A stretch of 64,000 nt of DNA from Mucilaginibacter galii (GTDB lineage Bacteria > Bacteroidota > Bacteroidia > Sphingobacteriales > Sphingobacteriaceae). The position numbers and the translations under genes were made by a program. The notes beneath the pieces were generated by a model, which was not told the origin of the DNA, made no database searches, and saw only the letters and a list, made by a program, of their open reading frames with translations. Below, piece after piece: positions 50,763-59,593 of the stretch (position 1 is its first letter; each line of letters starts with the position of its first letter). The DNA is taken from the NCBI RefSeq assembly GCF_014635825.1, contig NZ_BMDO01000012.1, positions 62,001 to 126,000 of the forward strand, given 5' to 3'.

Positions 50763-52211
50763 TTACTTACCCAGGTTTATAGCCTTCATTTTATTATAGA
50801 GTGTTTTACGGTCTATCTTTAATATTTCGGCCGCTTTGGTTTTGTTAAAGTTAACCTCGCGCAATACTTTCAAAATGGTATCGTACTCTGCCTCTAAGGC
50901 TGCATTCTTTAAATCGTGGCGTACCTCTTTTACAACCGGGGCTTCATGATGGCCTCCTCCGTTAAAAGATGATGACTCCGGCTGTGTAGGCGCCTTACTG
51001 TAAGCCAGCATTTCTAAGGGCAGGGCTTTCATTTGTATCTCATTGCCCTCGGTAAGCAAGGTGGCGCGGCGTACCACGTTTTTTAGCTCGCGTATGTTAC
51101 CTTGCCAGCGGTAGCTCATAAAGCATTCAACCACCTCGGGCGAAAAAGCGCTTACATTGCGGCCTAACTCCTGGTTAGCACTCTTTAAAAAGTGCTCGGC
51201 CAGTTGCATTACATCGTTACCACGCTCGCGCAGGGGCGGCATATAAATGCTGAACTCGTTAAAACGGTGATACAGATCCTCACGGAAACGACCTTTTTGA
51301 ATGGCATCCTGTAAGTTTTCGTTGGTGGCCACAATAATGCGCACATCCAGGTCAATCTCTTTGGTAGAGCCTATGCGTTTAACTTTGCGCTCCTGCACGG
51401 TACGTAACAGGGCGGCTTGTATATCGTATGATAAATTACCTACTTCATCCAAGAACAAAGTACCGCCGTTAGCCATTTCAAAATGACCGATTTTGGTATA
51501 CAAAGCACCCGTGAATGAGCCTTTTTCATGACCAAAAAACTCACTTTGGGCCAGTTCTTTGGTTAACGAGCCGCAGTCCATAGCAATAAAAGGCTGATGC
51601 TTGCGCGGGCTGTTGAGGTGTATGCTTTTAGCTACCGACTCTTTACCGGTACCGCTCTCACCCATAATAATTACGCTGTAATTGGTGGGCGATACCAGTT
51701 CTATCTGCCTCACCAAATCTCGCGAAGCACGGCTGTTGCCGCTTACAAACTCGGTAGAAAGTATCTGTTTACGGCCGTCTTTACCTGTACTTTTAGCAGC
51801 AGCGGCAGGAGTGGTTTCAGCTTCCTGTTCGGCAGCTTCTAAAAGTGCGTAGTGGGTTTCTATAGCCTTGTTAACGGTGGTCAGGATCTCATCGGGGTAC
51901 AGGGGCTTGGTAATGTAATCATAAGCGCCCATCTTAATAAGTTCCACAGCCATTTTAATATCCGAGTAGCCGGTAATAATAATCACACCGGTTTTAGGAT
52001 ACTGTAATTTAATGGTCTTTAAAATCTCACGCCCATCTGTGTCTTCCAGGCGGTAATCGCATAGCACCAAATTGAAATCGCCGCTTTTTAACTTTTCCAG
52101 CCCGTTAGCCCCGCTCGAAGCCGTAGTGACCTCGAAACCATTGCGGGTTAAAAACTTGGACAGGAGCAGCGCGGTATTTACTTCATCATCAATGATGAGA
52201 ATTTTCTTCAT
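50763..52211 (-). CDS. Sigma-54-dependent response regulator (NtrC family)
   Basis: The 482-residue protein has a receiver domain (phospho-acceptor Asp52 in LVLCDYRLED, Lys102 in TKPLYPDEI), an AAA+ domain with Walker A GESGTGKE (184-191), the sigma-54 loop GSFTGA (231-236, Ser for the usual Ala) and Walker B LFLDEV (252-257), and a Fis-type helix-turn-helix (FNKTKAAEILKIDRKTLYNKM). It activates RpoN promoters when phosphorylated. No full kinase is adjacent, only the small DHp-like protein downstream. Confidence 0.95.
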   Translation of the reverse strand: MKKILIIDDEVNTALLLSKFLTRNGFEVTTASSGANGLEKLKSGDFNLVLCDYRLEDTDGREILKTIKLQYPKTGVIIITGYSDIKMAVELIKMGAYDYITKPLYPDEILTTVNKAIETHYALLEAAEQEAETTPAAAAKSTGKDGRKQILSTEFVSGNSRASRDLVRQIELVSPTNYSVIIMGESGTGKESVAKSIHLNSPRKHQPFIAMDCGSLTKELAQSEFFGHEKGSFTGALYTKIGHFEMANGGTLFLDEVGNLSYDIQAALLRTVQERKVKRIGSTKEIDLDVRIIVATNENLQDAIQKGRFREDLYHRFNEFSIYMPPLRERGNDVMQLAEHFLKSANQELGRNVSAFSPEVVECFMSYRWQGNIRELKNVVRRATLLTEGNEIQMKALPLEMLAYSKAPTQPESSSFNGGGHHEAPVVKEVRHDLKNAALEAEYDTILKVLREVNFNKTKAAEILKIDRKTLYNKMKAINLGK

Positions 52212-52418
52212 ATCGGCAAATTACTCTTAAGGTTAACTATTTTAAACAGGTAGCGTTATCTACAAAAATGATAAAATTTGTGACATTTCAGCAATCAGTA
52301 TCGATTTAATTAACTAAAAAACAATAAAAGATTACTGCGTAGTAAAATGCACTCCTGGTTTTTGCAAACTTATACGCAACCCAGGGCCAAATTGATGCGT
52401 ACGACTGCTATTTTTTGC

Positions 52419-52426
52419 TATTTTTG
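52419..52426 (+). promoter_or_regulatory. -7 box TATTTTTG before glnS
   Basis: Exact TAnnTTTG match ending 18 bases before ATG 52444. A TTG at 52392-52394 is 24 bases upstream, slightly far for a -33 box. Confidence 0.4.
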
Positions 52427-52443
52427 CTTTGATAGATACGATC

Positions 52444-54099
52444 ATGAGCGAAGAAAGAGCACTGAATTTTATAGAAGAAATTGTTGAAAATGACCTTCAG
52501 GCCGGCAAGCACCAGGGCCGGGTGCATACCCGTTTTCCGCCCGAGCCAAATGGTTACCTGCACATAGGCCACGCCAAATCTATTTGTTTGAATTTTGGAC
52601 TGGCCCAGCGCTATAATGGCAAAACCAACCTGCGTTTTGACGATACCAACCCCGTTACCGAAGATACCGAATACGTAGAAAGCATAAAGGGAGACGTACG
52701 CTGGTTAGGCTTTGAATGGGCCAACGAGCTATATGCCTCCGATTATTTTGACCTGCTTTACGCTTTTGCCTTAAACTTGATTAAACAAGACCTGGCTTAT
52801 GTGGATGATAGCACCGCCGAAGAAATAGCCGCCCAAAAAGGTAGCCCTACCGAGCCTGGCGTAGCCAACCAATACCGCAGCCGTAGCATTGAAGAAAACG
52901 TGCAGCTGTTTGAAGATATGAAAGCCGGCAAGTACCCCGATGGTGCTAAGGTGCTGCGTGCCAAGGTTGATATGGCATCGCCCAATATGCACCTGCGCGA
53001 TCCGCTGATGTACCGCATACGCCATGCACACCACCACCGCACGGGCGATAAATGGTGTATTTACCCCATGTACGATTTTGCACACGGACAATCGGACGCT
53101 ATTGAAGAAATTACGCACTCTATTTGTACGCTGGAGTTTATACCGCACCGCCCGTTATACGAGTGGTTTATCGAAAAACTGGAGATCTTCCCGTCGCGCC
53201 AGTACGAAATGGCCCGCCTGAATTTGACCTATACCGTAATGAGCAAGCGTAAGCTGCTGCAACTGGTAAACGAAGGCCATGTAGAAGACTGGGACGATCC
53301 GCGTATGCCAACCATTAGCGGTTTACGCCGCCGTGGCTATACCCCAGCTTCCATCCGCGATTTTTGCGAGCGTATTGGCGTGGCCAAGCGCGAAAATTTG
53401 ATAGACGTTGGTTTGCTGGAATTTTGCATCCGCGAAGACCTTAACAAAACGGCCTGGCGCCGTATGGCAGTGTTAGACCCCATTAAGCTGGTAATTACCA
53501 ACTATCCCGAAGGCCAAACCGAAACCCTGCACGGTGAAAACAACCCCGAGGTTGAGGGTGGCGAAGGTGGCCGCGATATTCCTTTCAGCAGCGAGCTGTA
53601 TATAGAGCGCGAAGATTTTATGGAAGTGCCGCCCAAGAAGTTTTTCCGCCTGGGTGTGGGCCTTATGGTGCGCTTGAAGAACGCTTACATTGTAAAGTGT
53701 GAAAGCTTTGTGAAAGATGCCGAAGGCAACATTACGGAGGTACATTGTACCTACATTCCCGAATCAAAATCGGGCAGCGATACCAGCGGCATCAACGTGA
53801 AGGGTACCATCCATTGGGTAAGCGTGCCTCATGCTAAAACTGCCGAGGTAAGGTTGTACGACCGCCTGTTCAAATCAGAAAACCCGGCTGCCGAAGAAGG
53901 CGACTTTAAAGACGACCTGAACCCTAACAGCCTGCAAATAATTACCGCCTATGTAGAGAACGATCTTGCCACTGCCACACCAGGCAAAGGCTACCAGTTC
54001 ATCCGCAAAGGTTACTTTACCTTAGATAAACACAGCACCGCCGATAAGCTGGTGTTTAACCGCACCGTAACCCTTAAAGACGGCTGGGTGAAAAAATAA
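52444..54099 (+). CDS. glnS: Glutamine-tRNA ligase
   Basis: From ATG 52444 (551 residues; SEERALNFIEEIVENDL) the protein is a class I synthetase with RFPPEPNGYLHIGHAKSI (HIGH at 40-43) and VMSKRKLLQLV (KMSKS-type), followed by the two beta-barrel anticodon-binding domains. A TTG start 15 bases earlier is unlikely. It charges tRNA-Gln directly. A segment HGENNPEVEGGEGGRDIPF in the barrel junction is normal. Terminator follows. Confidence 0.97.
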   Translation: MSEERALNFIEEIVENDLQAGKHQGRVHTRFPPEPNGYLHIGHAKSICLNFGLAQRYNGKTNLRFDDTNPVTEDTEYVESIKGDVRWLGFEWANELYASDYFDLLYAFALNLIKQDLAYVDDSTAEEIAAQKGSPTEPGVANQYRSRSIEENVQLFEDMKAGKYPDGAKVLRAKVDMASPNMHLRDPLMYRIRHAHHHRTGDKWCIYPMYDFAHGQSDAIEEITHSICTLEFIPHRPLYEWFIEKLEIFPSRQYEMARLNLTYTVMSKRKLLQLVNEGHVEDWDDPRMPTISGLRRRGYTPASIRDFCERIGVAKRENLIDVGLLEFCIREDLNKTAWRRMAVLDPIKLVITNYPEGQTETLHGENNPEVEGGEGGRDIPFSSELYIEREDFMEVPPKKFFRLGVGLMVRLKNAYIVKCESFVKDAEGNITEVHCTYIPESKSGSDTSGINVKGTIHWVSVPHAKTAEVRLYDRLFKSENPAAEEGDFKDDLNPNSLQIITAYVENDLATATPGKGYQFIRKGYFTLDKHSTADKLVFNRTVTLKDGWVKK

Positions 54100-54125
54100 A
54101 ATTTAACGTTTTCATATTGATAGAA

Positions 54126-54152
54126 AAGCTGCCTGTGAAGGTGGCTTTTTTT
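54126..54152 (+). terminator. Terminator after glnS
   Basis: AAGCTGCC and GGTGGCTT form an 8-bp stem (two G-T pairs), loop of 6, and T6-7. Confidence 0.75.
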
Positions 54153-54268
54153 ATAGGTTGATTTTTTGAGATTTTTGGCCCAATTACAGAGATATTGTAA
54201 AATGAGCAAACACTATCAGTATCGAATAAAATCCATATATTGATGCTTCCTAAACTATCACTATAAAT

Positions 54269-55132
54269 ATGAAAGTATGCATCACATTCTTTGCATTAGT
54301 CTTGTGCGCTCATTGGAGCGTTGCCCAGCAAAAAGTTGAAATTAAACCACAGTTTCTGGCCGAAAAAAATTACGCGCTGAGCTTCAAAGGTTATATTGAG
54401 TATGAGGTTACGCTCAATAGCAAATCGCCGGTGCCCATGCTGAAATTGGAAGAAGCAGGAATGAAATTTCCGCTGCGTGTAGTAGAAGCTACCTCTATTA
54501 AAGCAACGGCAACTACCGGCAGCATTACTGCTTCACAGCAAACCCCTTTAAGCGTTAAGTATGACCAGGCCAAGCTGCTAAGGCAGGTAAGCCAGGCCGA
54601 ACTTGCAGACCCTAACGATAATACGATTAAACCTCTTGCCGGTAAAGCTGGCAAAGCAACCATTAATGCTAAAGGAAAGATAAAAATTGAAACTATAGAT
54701 GATGTTCACCTGGCCGAGTCTGACATTAACCGGCAGGACATGATCAATTTTTTTAAACTTCCCGAAGGTTCGGGAAAAGACCTGCAGCCCGGCGATACTT
54801 ACACCCGTAAAGATGCGCTTAACCTGATGGATATTGGGCCTACACCAATAAGTGTTAAACGTGAATGTATTTACAAACTAATTTCCTTAACCGATGGCAA
54901 GGCTTATTTTGATATTGTGCAGAAAATAAGCGGCAACTTTACGAACGATGCTCGTTTTACCGCCGTGGTAACCGGCAACGGTACCGGTAAAATGACGTTC
55001 GACCTGGAAAAGAAAATGCCCAGCGAATTATCTAACGAACTGGATGTGAAAATTAGTATGCCCTTTATGCCCACAGCTTCTATGGAAATAATTTACCACT
55101 CGGTAGCCAATAATATATTAAAAATTGATTGA
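54269..55132 (+). CDS. Secreted protein of unknown function (287 aa)
   Basis: A signal peptide (FFALVLCAHWSVAQ) precedes a beta-rich protein with repeated strand-turn patterns and many Thr/Lys. Segments such as FFKLPEGSGKDLQPGDTYTRKDALNLMDIGP and ISGNFTNDARFTAVVTGNGTGKMTFDLEKKMPSEL resemble secreted Bacteroidota proteins that measure or bind ligands, but I assign no family with confidence. Same strand as the next M23-like gene (64-base gap). Confidence 0.72.
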   Translation: MKVCITFFALVLCAHWSVAQQKVEIKPQFLAEKNYALSFKGYIEYEVTLNSKSPVPMLKLEEAGMKFPLRVVEATSIKATATTGSITASQQTPLSVKYDQAKLLRQVSQAELADPNDNTIKPLAGKAGKATINAKGKIKIETIDDVHLAESDINRQDMINFFKLPEGSGKDLQPGDTYTRKDALNLMDIGPTPISVKRECIYKLISLTDGKAYFDIVQKISGNFTNDARFTAVVTGNGTGKMTFDLEKKMPSELSNELDVKISMPFMPTASMEIIYHSVANNILKID

Positions 55133-55196
55133 ATTGCCTGTAAATTATTGAAACTTTCTTACTGTACTTTGCATCTCACTAAACCTTTCCTTCATC

Positions 55197-56129
55197 ATGA
55201 TTAAAAAGATCATTCCTGTGCTCGCTTTGCTTTGGCTGGTCATGTACACCGCTACTGCGCAAGATGCTTCCGTAAAAGTGAATTACGTTGTTGGCAGCAA
55301 TAAAAGCGTCGATTTTAACTTTGAGAAAGCCGACCCGGGCACTTATACAGTTGTGCTTAGCTTTAGTAACCTCACCAATACTTACAATGTGGGCAGGCAG
55401 GAGTATGGTGCCAGGGGCTACTCGGGGAGGCTCACTACCTTAACCCCATCCAATAAAGAGCAGGGAGTTGGCTTTTCGTATACTTATACTTACATCCGAG
55501 GTAAATATCAGCCCAAGTACGACCCCGATTTTGTATACCTTTTGCCCTGCAAAAAAGGCAGTAAGGTAAAGGTAACCGAATCGGGCTTTGTAAATGCTAC
55601 CTACTTTGGCAGCACCACCCCCGACGACTGGAAAGTATACCGCTTTTATACCGAAACCGAAGACACAGTAACCGCCGTGCGCAAAGGAGTGGTTGTAGCC
55701 GTGAAAGACCTGTACGAAACCGCCGCAGGTGATGTAACCTATACCAGTTCTATAAACGAATTAATTATTGAGCATGCCGATGGCACGCTGGCAACTTACC
55801 GTGGTTTCAAAAAAGGAAGCTTTATGGTTGAAGTAGGGCAAACTGTATTGCCCGGTACCGCTTTGGGCGTGAATAGCAAATCGGGCGGGAGTGGTAAGCC
55901 GAATATTGGGTTGCTGCTTACTTATTTGAAATCTATAGATTTTGAGGGCAGTCGTGGTCAGAGTATGAAGACCTCTAAGAGCCTGTATGGCTTTATAACG
56001 CCTAAGTTTTACACGGCCGATAACCCTGCCGCTATACTGGTAGCTCAGCAAGATTACGTAGGCGCTAATACACCCGAAATTATCAGGAAAGAGATGATCA
56101 AGAAAGAACTAAAACTGGCAGGTAAGTAA
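55197..56129 (+). CDS. M23 (LytM)-like protein with lost metal ligands
   Basis: The 310-residue protein has a signal peptide (PVLALLWLVMYTATAQ) and a C-terminal LytM-like fold: NELIIEHADGTLATYRGFKKGSFMVEVGQTVLPGTALGVNSKSGGSGKPNIGLLLTYLK tracks the M23 sequence IxHxxGxxxxYxH...VxxGqxVxxGxxIGxxGxTGxSxGPHLHFEL. The HxH of the last motif is replaced by Asn-Ile-Gly, and the His in YxH is Arg-Gly. The earlier HxxxD ligand pair is also not seen. It is therefore probably a non-catalytic wall-binding or amidase-activating factor (inference). Confidence 0.75.
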   Translation: MIKKIIPVLALLWLVMYTATAQDASVKVNYVVGSNKSVDFNFEKADPGTYTVVLSFSNLTNTYNVGRQEYGARGYSGRLTTLTPSNKEQGVGFSYTYTYIRGKYQPKYDPDFVYLLPCKKGSKVKVTESGFVNATYFGSTTPDDWKVYRFYTETEDTVTAVRKGVVVAVKDLYETAAGDVTYTSSINELIIEHADGTLATYRGFKKGSFMVEVGQTVLPGTALGVNSKSGGSGKPNIGLLLTYLKSIDFEGSRGQSMKTSKSLYGFITPKFYTADNPAAILVAQQDYVGANTPEIIRKEMIKKELKLAGK

Positions 56130-56185
56130 ATACCTGCCAGTTATAACTTTTATGATCTATTAACCCTCTTAACGCAGTTGCTTAA

Positions 56186-56332
56186 TTAAGCAGCTAACAG
56201 TTGTTGCAGGAACATTTTATTCTTTTTAGCCTGTTGTGCGGCTCTGTATTTTTGCAGGTCTTGCTCAATGATCTTTTTCAATTCAATATCAAGAGCTTTT
56301 AACAGGATGGTAGTTTGCGTAGACATTTTCAT
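56186..56332 (-). CDS. Small basic protein (48 aa)
   Basis: The frame starts KMSTQTTILLKALDIELKK after the Met and ends KKNKMFLQQLLAA. It is helical and highly charged, with a heptad-like pattern (LLKALDIELKKIIEQDLQKYRAAQQ), so it may be a coiled coil. A start at ATG 56326 is also possible. Not recognised. Good stop context and consistent codon use favour a real gene. Confidence 0.5.
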   Translation of the reverse strand: MKMSTQTTILLKALDIELKKIIEQDLQKYRAAQQAKKNKMFLQQLLAA

Positions 56333-56513
56333 AATGGTGATGATTAAGTGTGATACTGTATCTATACGATAACAATGCCATTTTTTGCAAACCGCTAAAT
56401 TGATGTAAAATTAGGCCTAAACGCCATATCGGCACTTATTACCCGTATATTTTTGCAGTCAGGATAGGTAAATTTCAATACATAACACGCTGCTAAGGTG
56501 TGCTAAAACGCCG

Positions 56514-56562
56514 CAAGCCGGCTGCCGCAAGTTAATCCATGTAACTTGCAGTAGCCGGCTTG
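56514..56562. repeat. Inverted repeat 3' of the tail-fibre-like gene
   Basis: CAAGCCGGCTGCCGCAAGTTA and TAACTTGCAGTAGCCGGCTT G form a ~21-bp imperfect stem. It may end transcription of the 56583 gene, though no T run follows on that strand. Confidence 0.65.
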
Positions 56563-56582
56563 TTTATTACGGTGCTAAAGGT

Positions 56583-58028
56583 TTACTCGGTAAACCAGGC
56601 GGTGCCGTTAGAATAAAAACGGTATACACCATAGGCCGAATTAATGGCTACCGGGTTGGCCGTGCCGTTCACCGTACCAACAAGCGTAATGTTATACGTA
56701 CCTGCCGATCCCGATTCATCTTTAAGCACAAAGTGTAAACCGCTGAATGCCGATGCCGAGCCTAACGTAAGTGCCCTGCTGGCCGTTAACGAGGTATAGG
56801 CAACCAAATAGTCTGTCGCTTGCAGTGTTGCAGCACTGTTAGCTACAGCGCGTCTTGTTTTACGCTGAACCAGGTTGGCCTGGTTAACAAAGGCAGTGGT
56901 AGCCACCTGGGTGCTATTATCGCCTGCGGGTGGCGTAGGGTAGCGGGTTACGGTATTGCCATCGCTGGCTTTGCGGTAGGTTAATATAGTTTGCGCATTA
57001 GGTGCCACAATATTAGCCGGTACAATAGGGAAACCAAAAGTTACATCGTAACGGCTTGGCGCCCGGTAAATAGATTGATCGTTAATGGGCACCACGGCTG
57101 CATCGCCATCTATAAACAGGTTGAACGTATTGCCACCGGTAGCTGCTGCCGTGGTAACTGCGGTAGCGCCCGTGCCTTGTGCTAAAGTGTAGCCGCCGTT
57201 AAAGCGGTTGCCAATGCTTTCGTTATTGGCGGTACCATCAACATAAATGGGGTATTTCAGGTATTCAATATCCACATGGTGGAAGGTGTTGGCATTGGCA
57301 CCCATTAAGTAAATACCGTAATAACCGGTAATGGCCTCAATGTTATCGAACGTTAACAGGTTAATGTAGGTGTACGGGTAGGCGGTGCTATTGAGCTTTA
57401 AACCGGCATAAGGCGCGGTGTTGCTACCGGCGCAGCGTACAAAACCAAAGTGGCTGTTACCGTAAAAAGTGGTAGGGCTGTTGTTTTCGAGCAGGATGCC
57501 GTGGTTGTCGCTGCCCAGGGCATACAGGTGGTCCACCTGCAAATCGAAGAAGTTGACGGCGTGGAAAGCAGCATCGGTAGTGGAGTTAGATAACAGCGAA
57601 ACGTTATATAACACACCGCCAAACACCGAACACTCGTTTGCACCCAGGTTGGATAAGAAGATGCCCGATTTGGCCGAAGCGCCGGTATAAATATGGAAAT
57701 CGGCAAAGGCAATGCTGGCCTTGTTTTTAACCACAATGGCATGTTTACCCGCCGTAGTTTGGATAAACTGCGTGCTTTTGCCCGATCCGCTTATTTTCAA
57801 CGATCCGTTTGGCGGACTATCGGTGCTCCAGCCGGTAATGGTCAGTTCGTTTGATAATTGGTAAGTACCCGTAGCAATGTCGATACTGCCGCCATTGCCC
57901 GACGATAGCGCATTAATAGCATTTTGAATAACGGTATAGGCATCGGTGCCGGTAAATGTTGGAGCGCCGCTTACACGTGGTGTTGCGGTAATGGTGGTTC
58001 CGTTAATACTAATTTGATAATCAGCCAT
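56583..58028 (-). CDS. Beta-helix protein with phage tail-fibre-like C-terminus
   Basis: From ATG 58028 (481 residues; ADYQISINGTTITATPRVSG) the protein has a pectate-lyase-3-type right-handed beta-helix (about 35-320). It opens with the classic DAYTVIQNAINALSSGNGG and GTYQLSNELTITGWSTD, and repeats of Asn/Gly turns follow. Then comes PPAGDNSTQVATTAFVNQ (about 390), the hallmark of phage tail fibres, and a C-terminal beta-domain ending SNGTAWFTE. No signal peptide and no phage genes nearby. Possible roles are a tailspike-type depolymerase, a tailocin or contractile-apparatus fibre, or a surface adhesin. The 115 codons upstream in the open frame are not part of it. Confidence 0.75.
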   Translation of the reverse strand: MADYQISINGTTITATPRVSGAPTFTGTDAYTVIQNAINALSSGNGGSIDIATGTYQLSNELTITGWSTDSPPNGSLKISGSGKSTQFIQTTAGKHAIVVKNKASIAFADFHIYTGASAKSGIFLSNLGANECSVFGGVLYNVSLLSNSTTDAAFHAVNFFDLQVDHLYALGSDNHGILLENNSPTTFYGNSHFGFVRCAGSNTAPYAGLKLNSTAYPYTYINLLTFDNIEAITGYYGIYLMGANANTFHHVDIEYLKYPIYVDGTANNESIGNRFNGGYTLAQGTGATAVTTAAATGGNTFNLFIDGDAAVVPINDQSIYRAPSRYDVTFGFPIVPANIVAPNAQTILTYRKASDGNTVTRYPTPPAGDNSTQVATTAFVNQANLVQRKTRRAVANSAATLQATDYLVAYTSLTASRALTLGSASAFSGLHFVLKDESGSAGTYNITLVGTVNGTANPVAINSAYGVYRFYSNGTAWFTE

Positions 58029-58126
58029 GGTGTTATGTTTATTGATAATTTGTTTGAGGATTTGCTTTACACCCGTAAAGCAAGGTTTATGATGCCCTCT
58101 TGAGCAGCACTTGTGTAATATAATTT

Positions 58127-58237
58127 TTAGTAGCCCGACCAGGGTTTTGAGCCGGAACTGGAAAACTGGCCCAACAAAGGCGGAGCACGGGAAATTGCTG
58201 CTGCTGTGCCAAACAGGAGCTGTTGTGTTTTCATCAT
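58127..58237 (-). CDS. Possible short peptide gene (36 aa) upstream of the tail-fibre-like gene
   Basis: A frame begins KTQQLLFGTAAAISRAPPLL after Met-Met and ends GSKPWSGY. Its tail is rich in Gly, Ser and Pro and lacks charges. It lies about 100 bases upstream of the 58028 start on the same strand. Codon use is plausible, but there is no other support, so it may be a chance frame. Confidence 0.3.
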   Translation of the reverse strand: MMKTQQLLFGTAAAISRAPPLLGQFSSSGSKPWSGY

Positions 58238-58536
58238 CAGAAGTAGGTGAGAAGTAATTTTTGTGGATGGGATAGCCGGGTAATAGACGACGCACTGCAG
58301 TACGCCGGTTGGTTATCCTTAAAAGGGTATGCTGCAAATATGAGCAATACCAAAGGCTATAGTGGTGACACAAGTGTGTCAGTAGCGTTAATAATTTAAA
58401 ATGCAGATAGGAGCAAGATCAAGCTTGCTATAGTGTTTAGGTAAGTTTCCTGTTATACTTATTATTGATGCCAAAGCATGATATATATGTATTTGATTCT
58501 TCTGAAAATTAAGTACTTTAGAATACTTTATCACTC

Positions 58537-59568
58537 ATGCAAGAAGACCTCAATACTAACGCCGAACCCGTGGCTCCCGAACCGGCTTGCGCACAATGCG
58601 GTAACCCCCATTATGTGGAAGGGCACGCCACCCGCCTTTGCGCCTCCTGCCGCCAATCGCTTATCAAATTCCCCATTCCGCTTTGGGTAAAACTGTTTGG
58701 TGCCGCCATTGTGGTGCTTATGGTGGTGTCGCTGGTATTATCTCCTCAAAACTTTACCGCCGCTATTGCGCTTTCGCGTGCCGAACGGTACGAAAAAGCG
58801 CACCTGTACGGCTCCGAGCAAAAAGAGCTTAAAAAAGCTTTGGTCATTGTGCCCGGCAGTCAGCAAATACAGGCCCACATGGCCATAGCCTCTTTTTACA
58901 ATGCCGATATGGTTACCTACGGCGATATGATGAATAAGCTGGTAGGTAAAGAGTTTGAAGACGCCGAACTGTTGCGGGAACTAAACAATCTGAGTGCCTA
59001 CGCCAAAGACTATTACGCCAGCGATACGCTGAATAAATTAGACGAGCAATATAAGAACGGCATCCCCGACACCACTTACCAGCATTACATACAACAACAC
59101 CCCGAAGATTTATTTACGCAATACGCCTACGCCAGTACGGTTTTTAATAAAGAGAATTATGGCAAAAGCGATACCCTGCTGGCCGAAATAATAAAAATCA
59201 ACCCGCATCACGTGTATGCCTTGTTTATGCAGAGCATTGCCAAAAGAGAATTAGGGCAGTTGGAGGCTTCGGTTGCATGCTGCGATAAATTATTAAAGGA
59301 GAACCCTGAGCAGGTTATGGCGCTATCATCCAAAGCCCGTACCCTACTTAAGCAGGGCCGTTTTAAAGACGGACTTAGCATGGCCGTAAAAGCAAAGCAG
59401 TTAGACAGCAGTTTTTATTATAACGAAGCTACACTGGCGCTTGCCTACCATTTAAACAAGCAAACCCGCCAGCGCGATGCCATTATGAAGCATGCACAGC
59501 AGGATAGCGCCCTGGCAGGCTACATGCAGTATGCCAACGAAGTAATTACCGGTAAAAAGAAATTCTGA
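58537..59568 (+). CDS. Zinc-ribbon membrane protein with TPR domain
   Basis: The 343-residue protein starts with a zinc ribbon (CAQCG...RLCASC; Cys18, 21, 35, 38), then one transmembrane helix (about 50-69), and a long helical TPR region (about 85-330; YKNGIPDTTYQHYIQQHPEDLFTQYAYAS, HHVYALFMQSIAKRELGQLEASVACCDKLL, VMALSSKARTLLKQGRFKDGLSMAVKAKQLD). The tail is probably a protein-binding platform. It is followed by the M50-like protease at 25 bases, likely co-transcribed. Confidence 0.78.
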   Translation: MQEDLNTNAEPVAPEPACAQCGNPHYVEGHATRLCASCRQSLIKFPIPLWVKLFGAAIVVLMVVSLVLSPQNFTAAIALSRAERYEKAHLYGSEQKELKKALVIVPGSQQIQAHMAIASFYNADMVTYGDMMNKLVGKEFEDAELLRELNNLSAYAKDYYASDTLNKLDEQYKNGIPDTTYQHYIQQHPEDLFTQYAYASTVFNKENYGKSDTLLAEIIKINPHHVYALFMQSIAKRELGQLEASVACCDKLLKENPEQVMALSSKARTLLKQGRFKDGLSMAVKAKQLDSSFYYNEATLALAYHLNKQTRQRDAIMKHAQQDSALAGYMQYANEVITGKKKF

Positions 59569-59593
59569 TCGTAAACCACAAACCCACCAAGCA

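Noticed and set aside
56583..58028. Prophage
   Set aside because: The tail-fibre-like gene is alone; no capsid, terminase, integrase, lysis or att-like repeats are seen around it.
58029..58373. N-terminal extension of the beta-helix protein
   Set aside because: The residues are Cys/Arg/Leu-rich without pattern, and ATG 58028 gives a natural start; another frame (36 aa) is better supported there.
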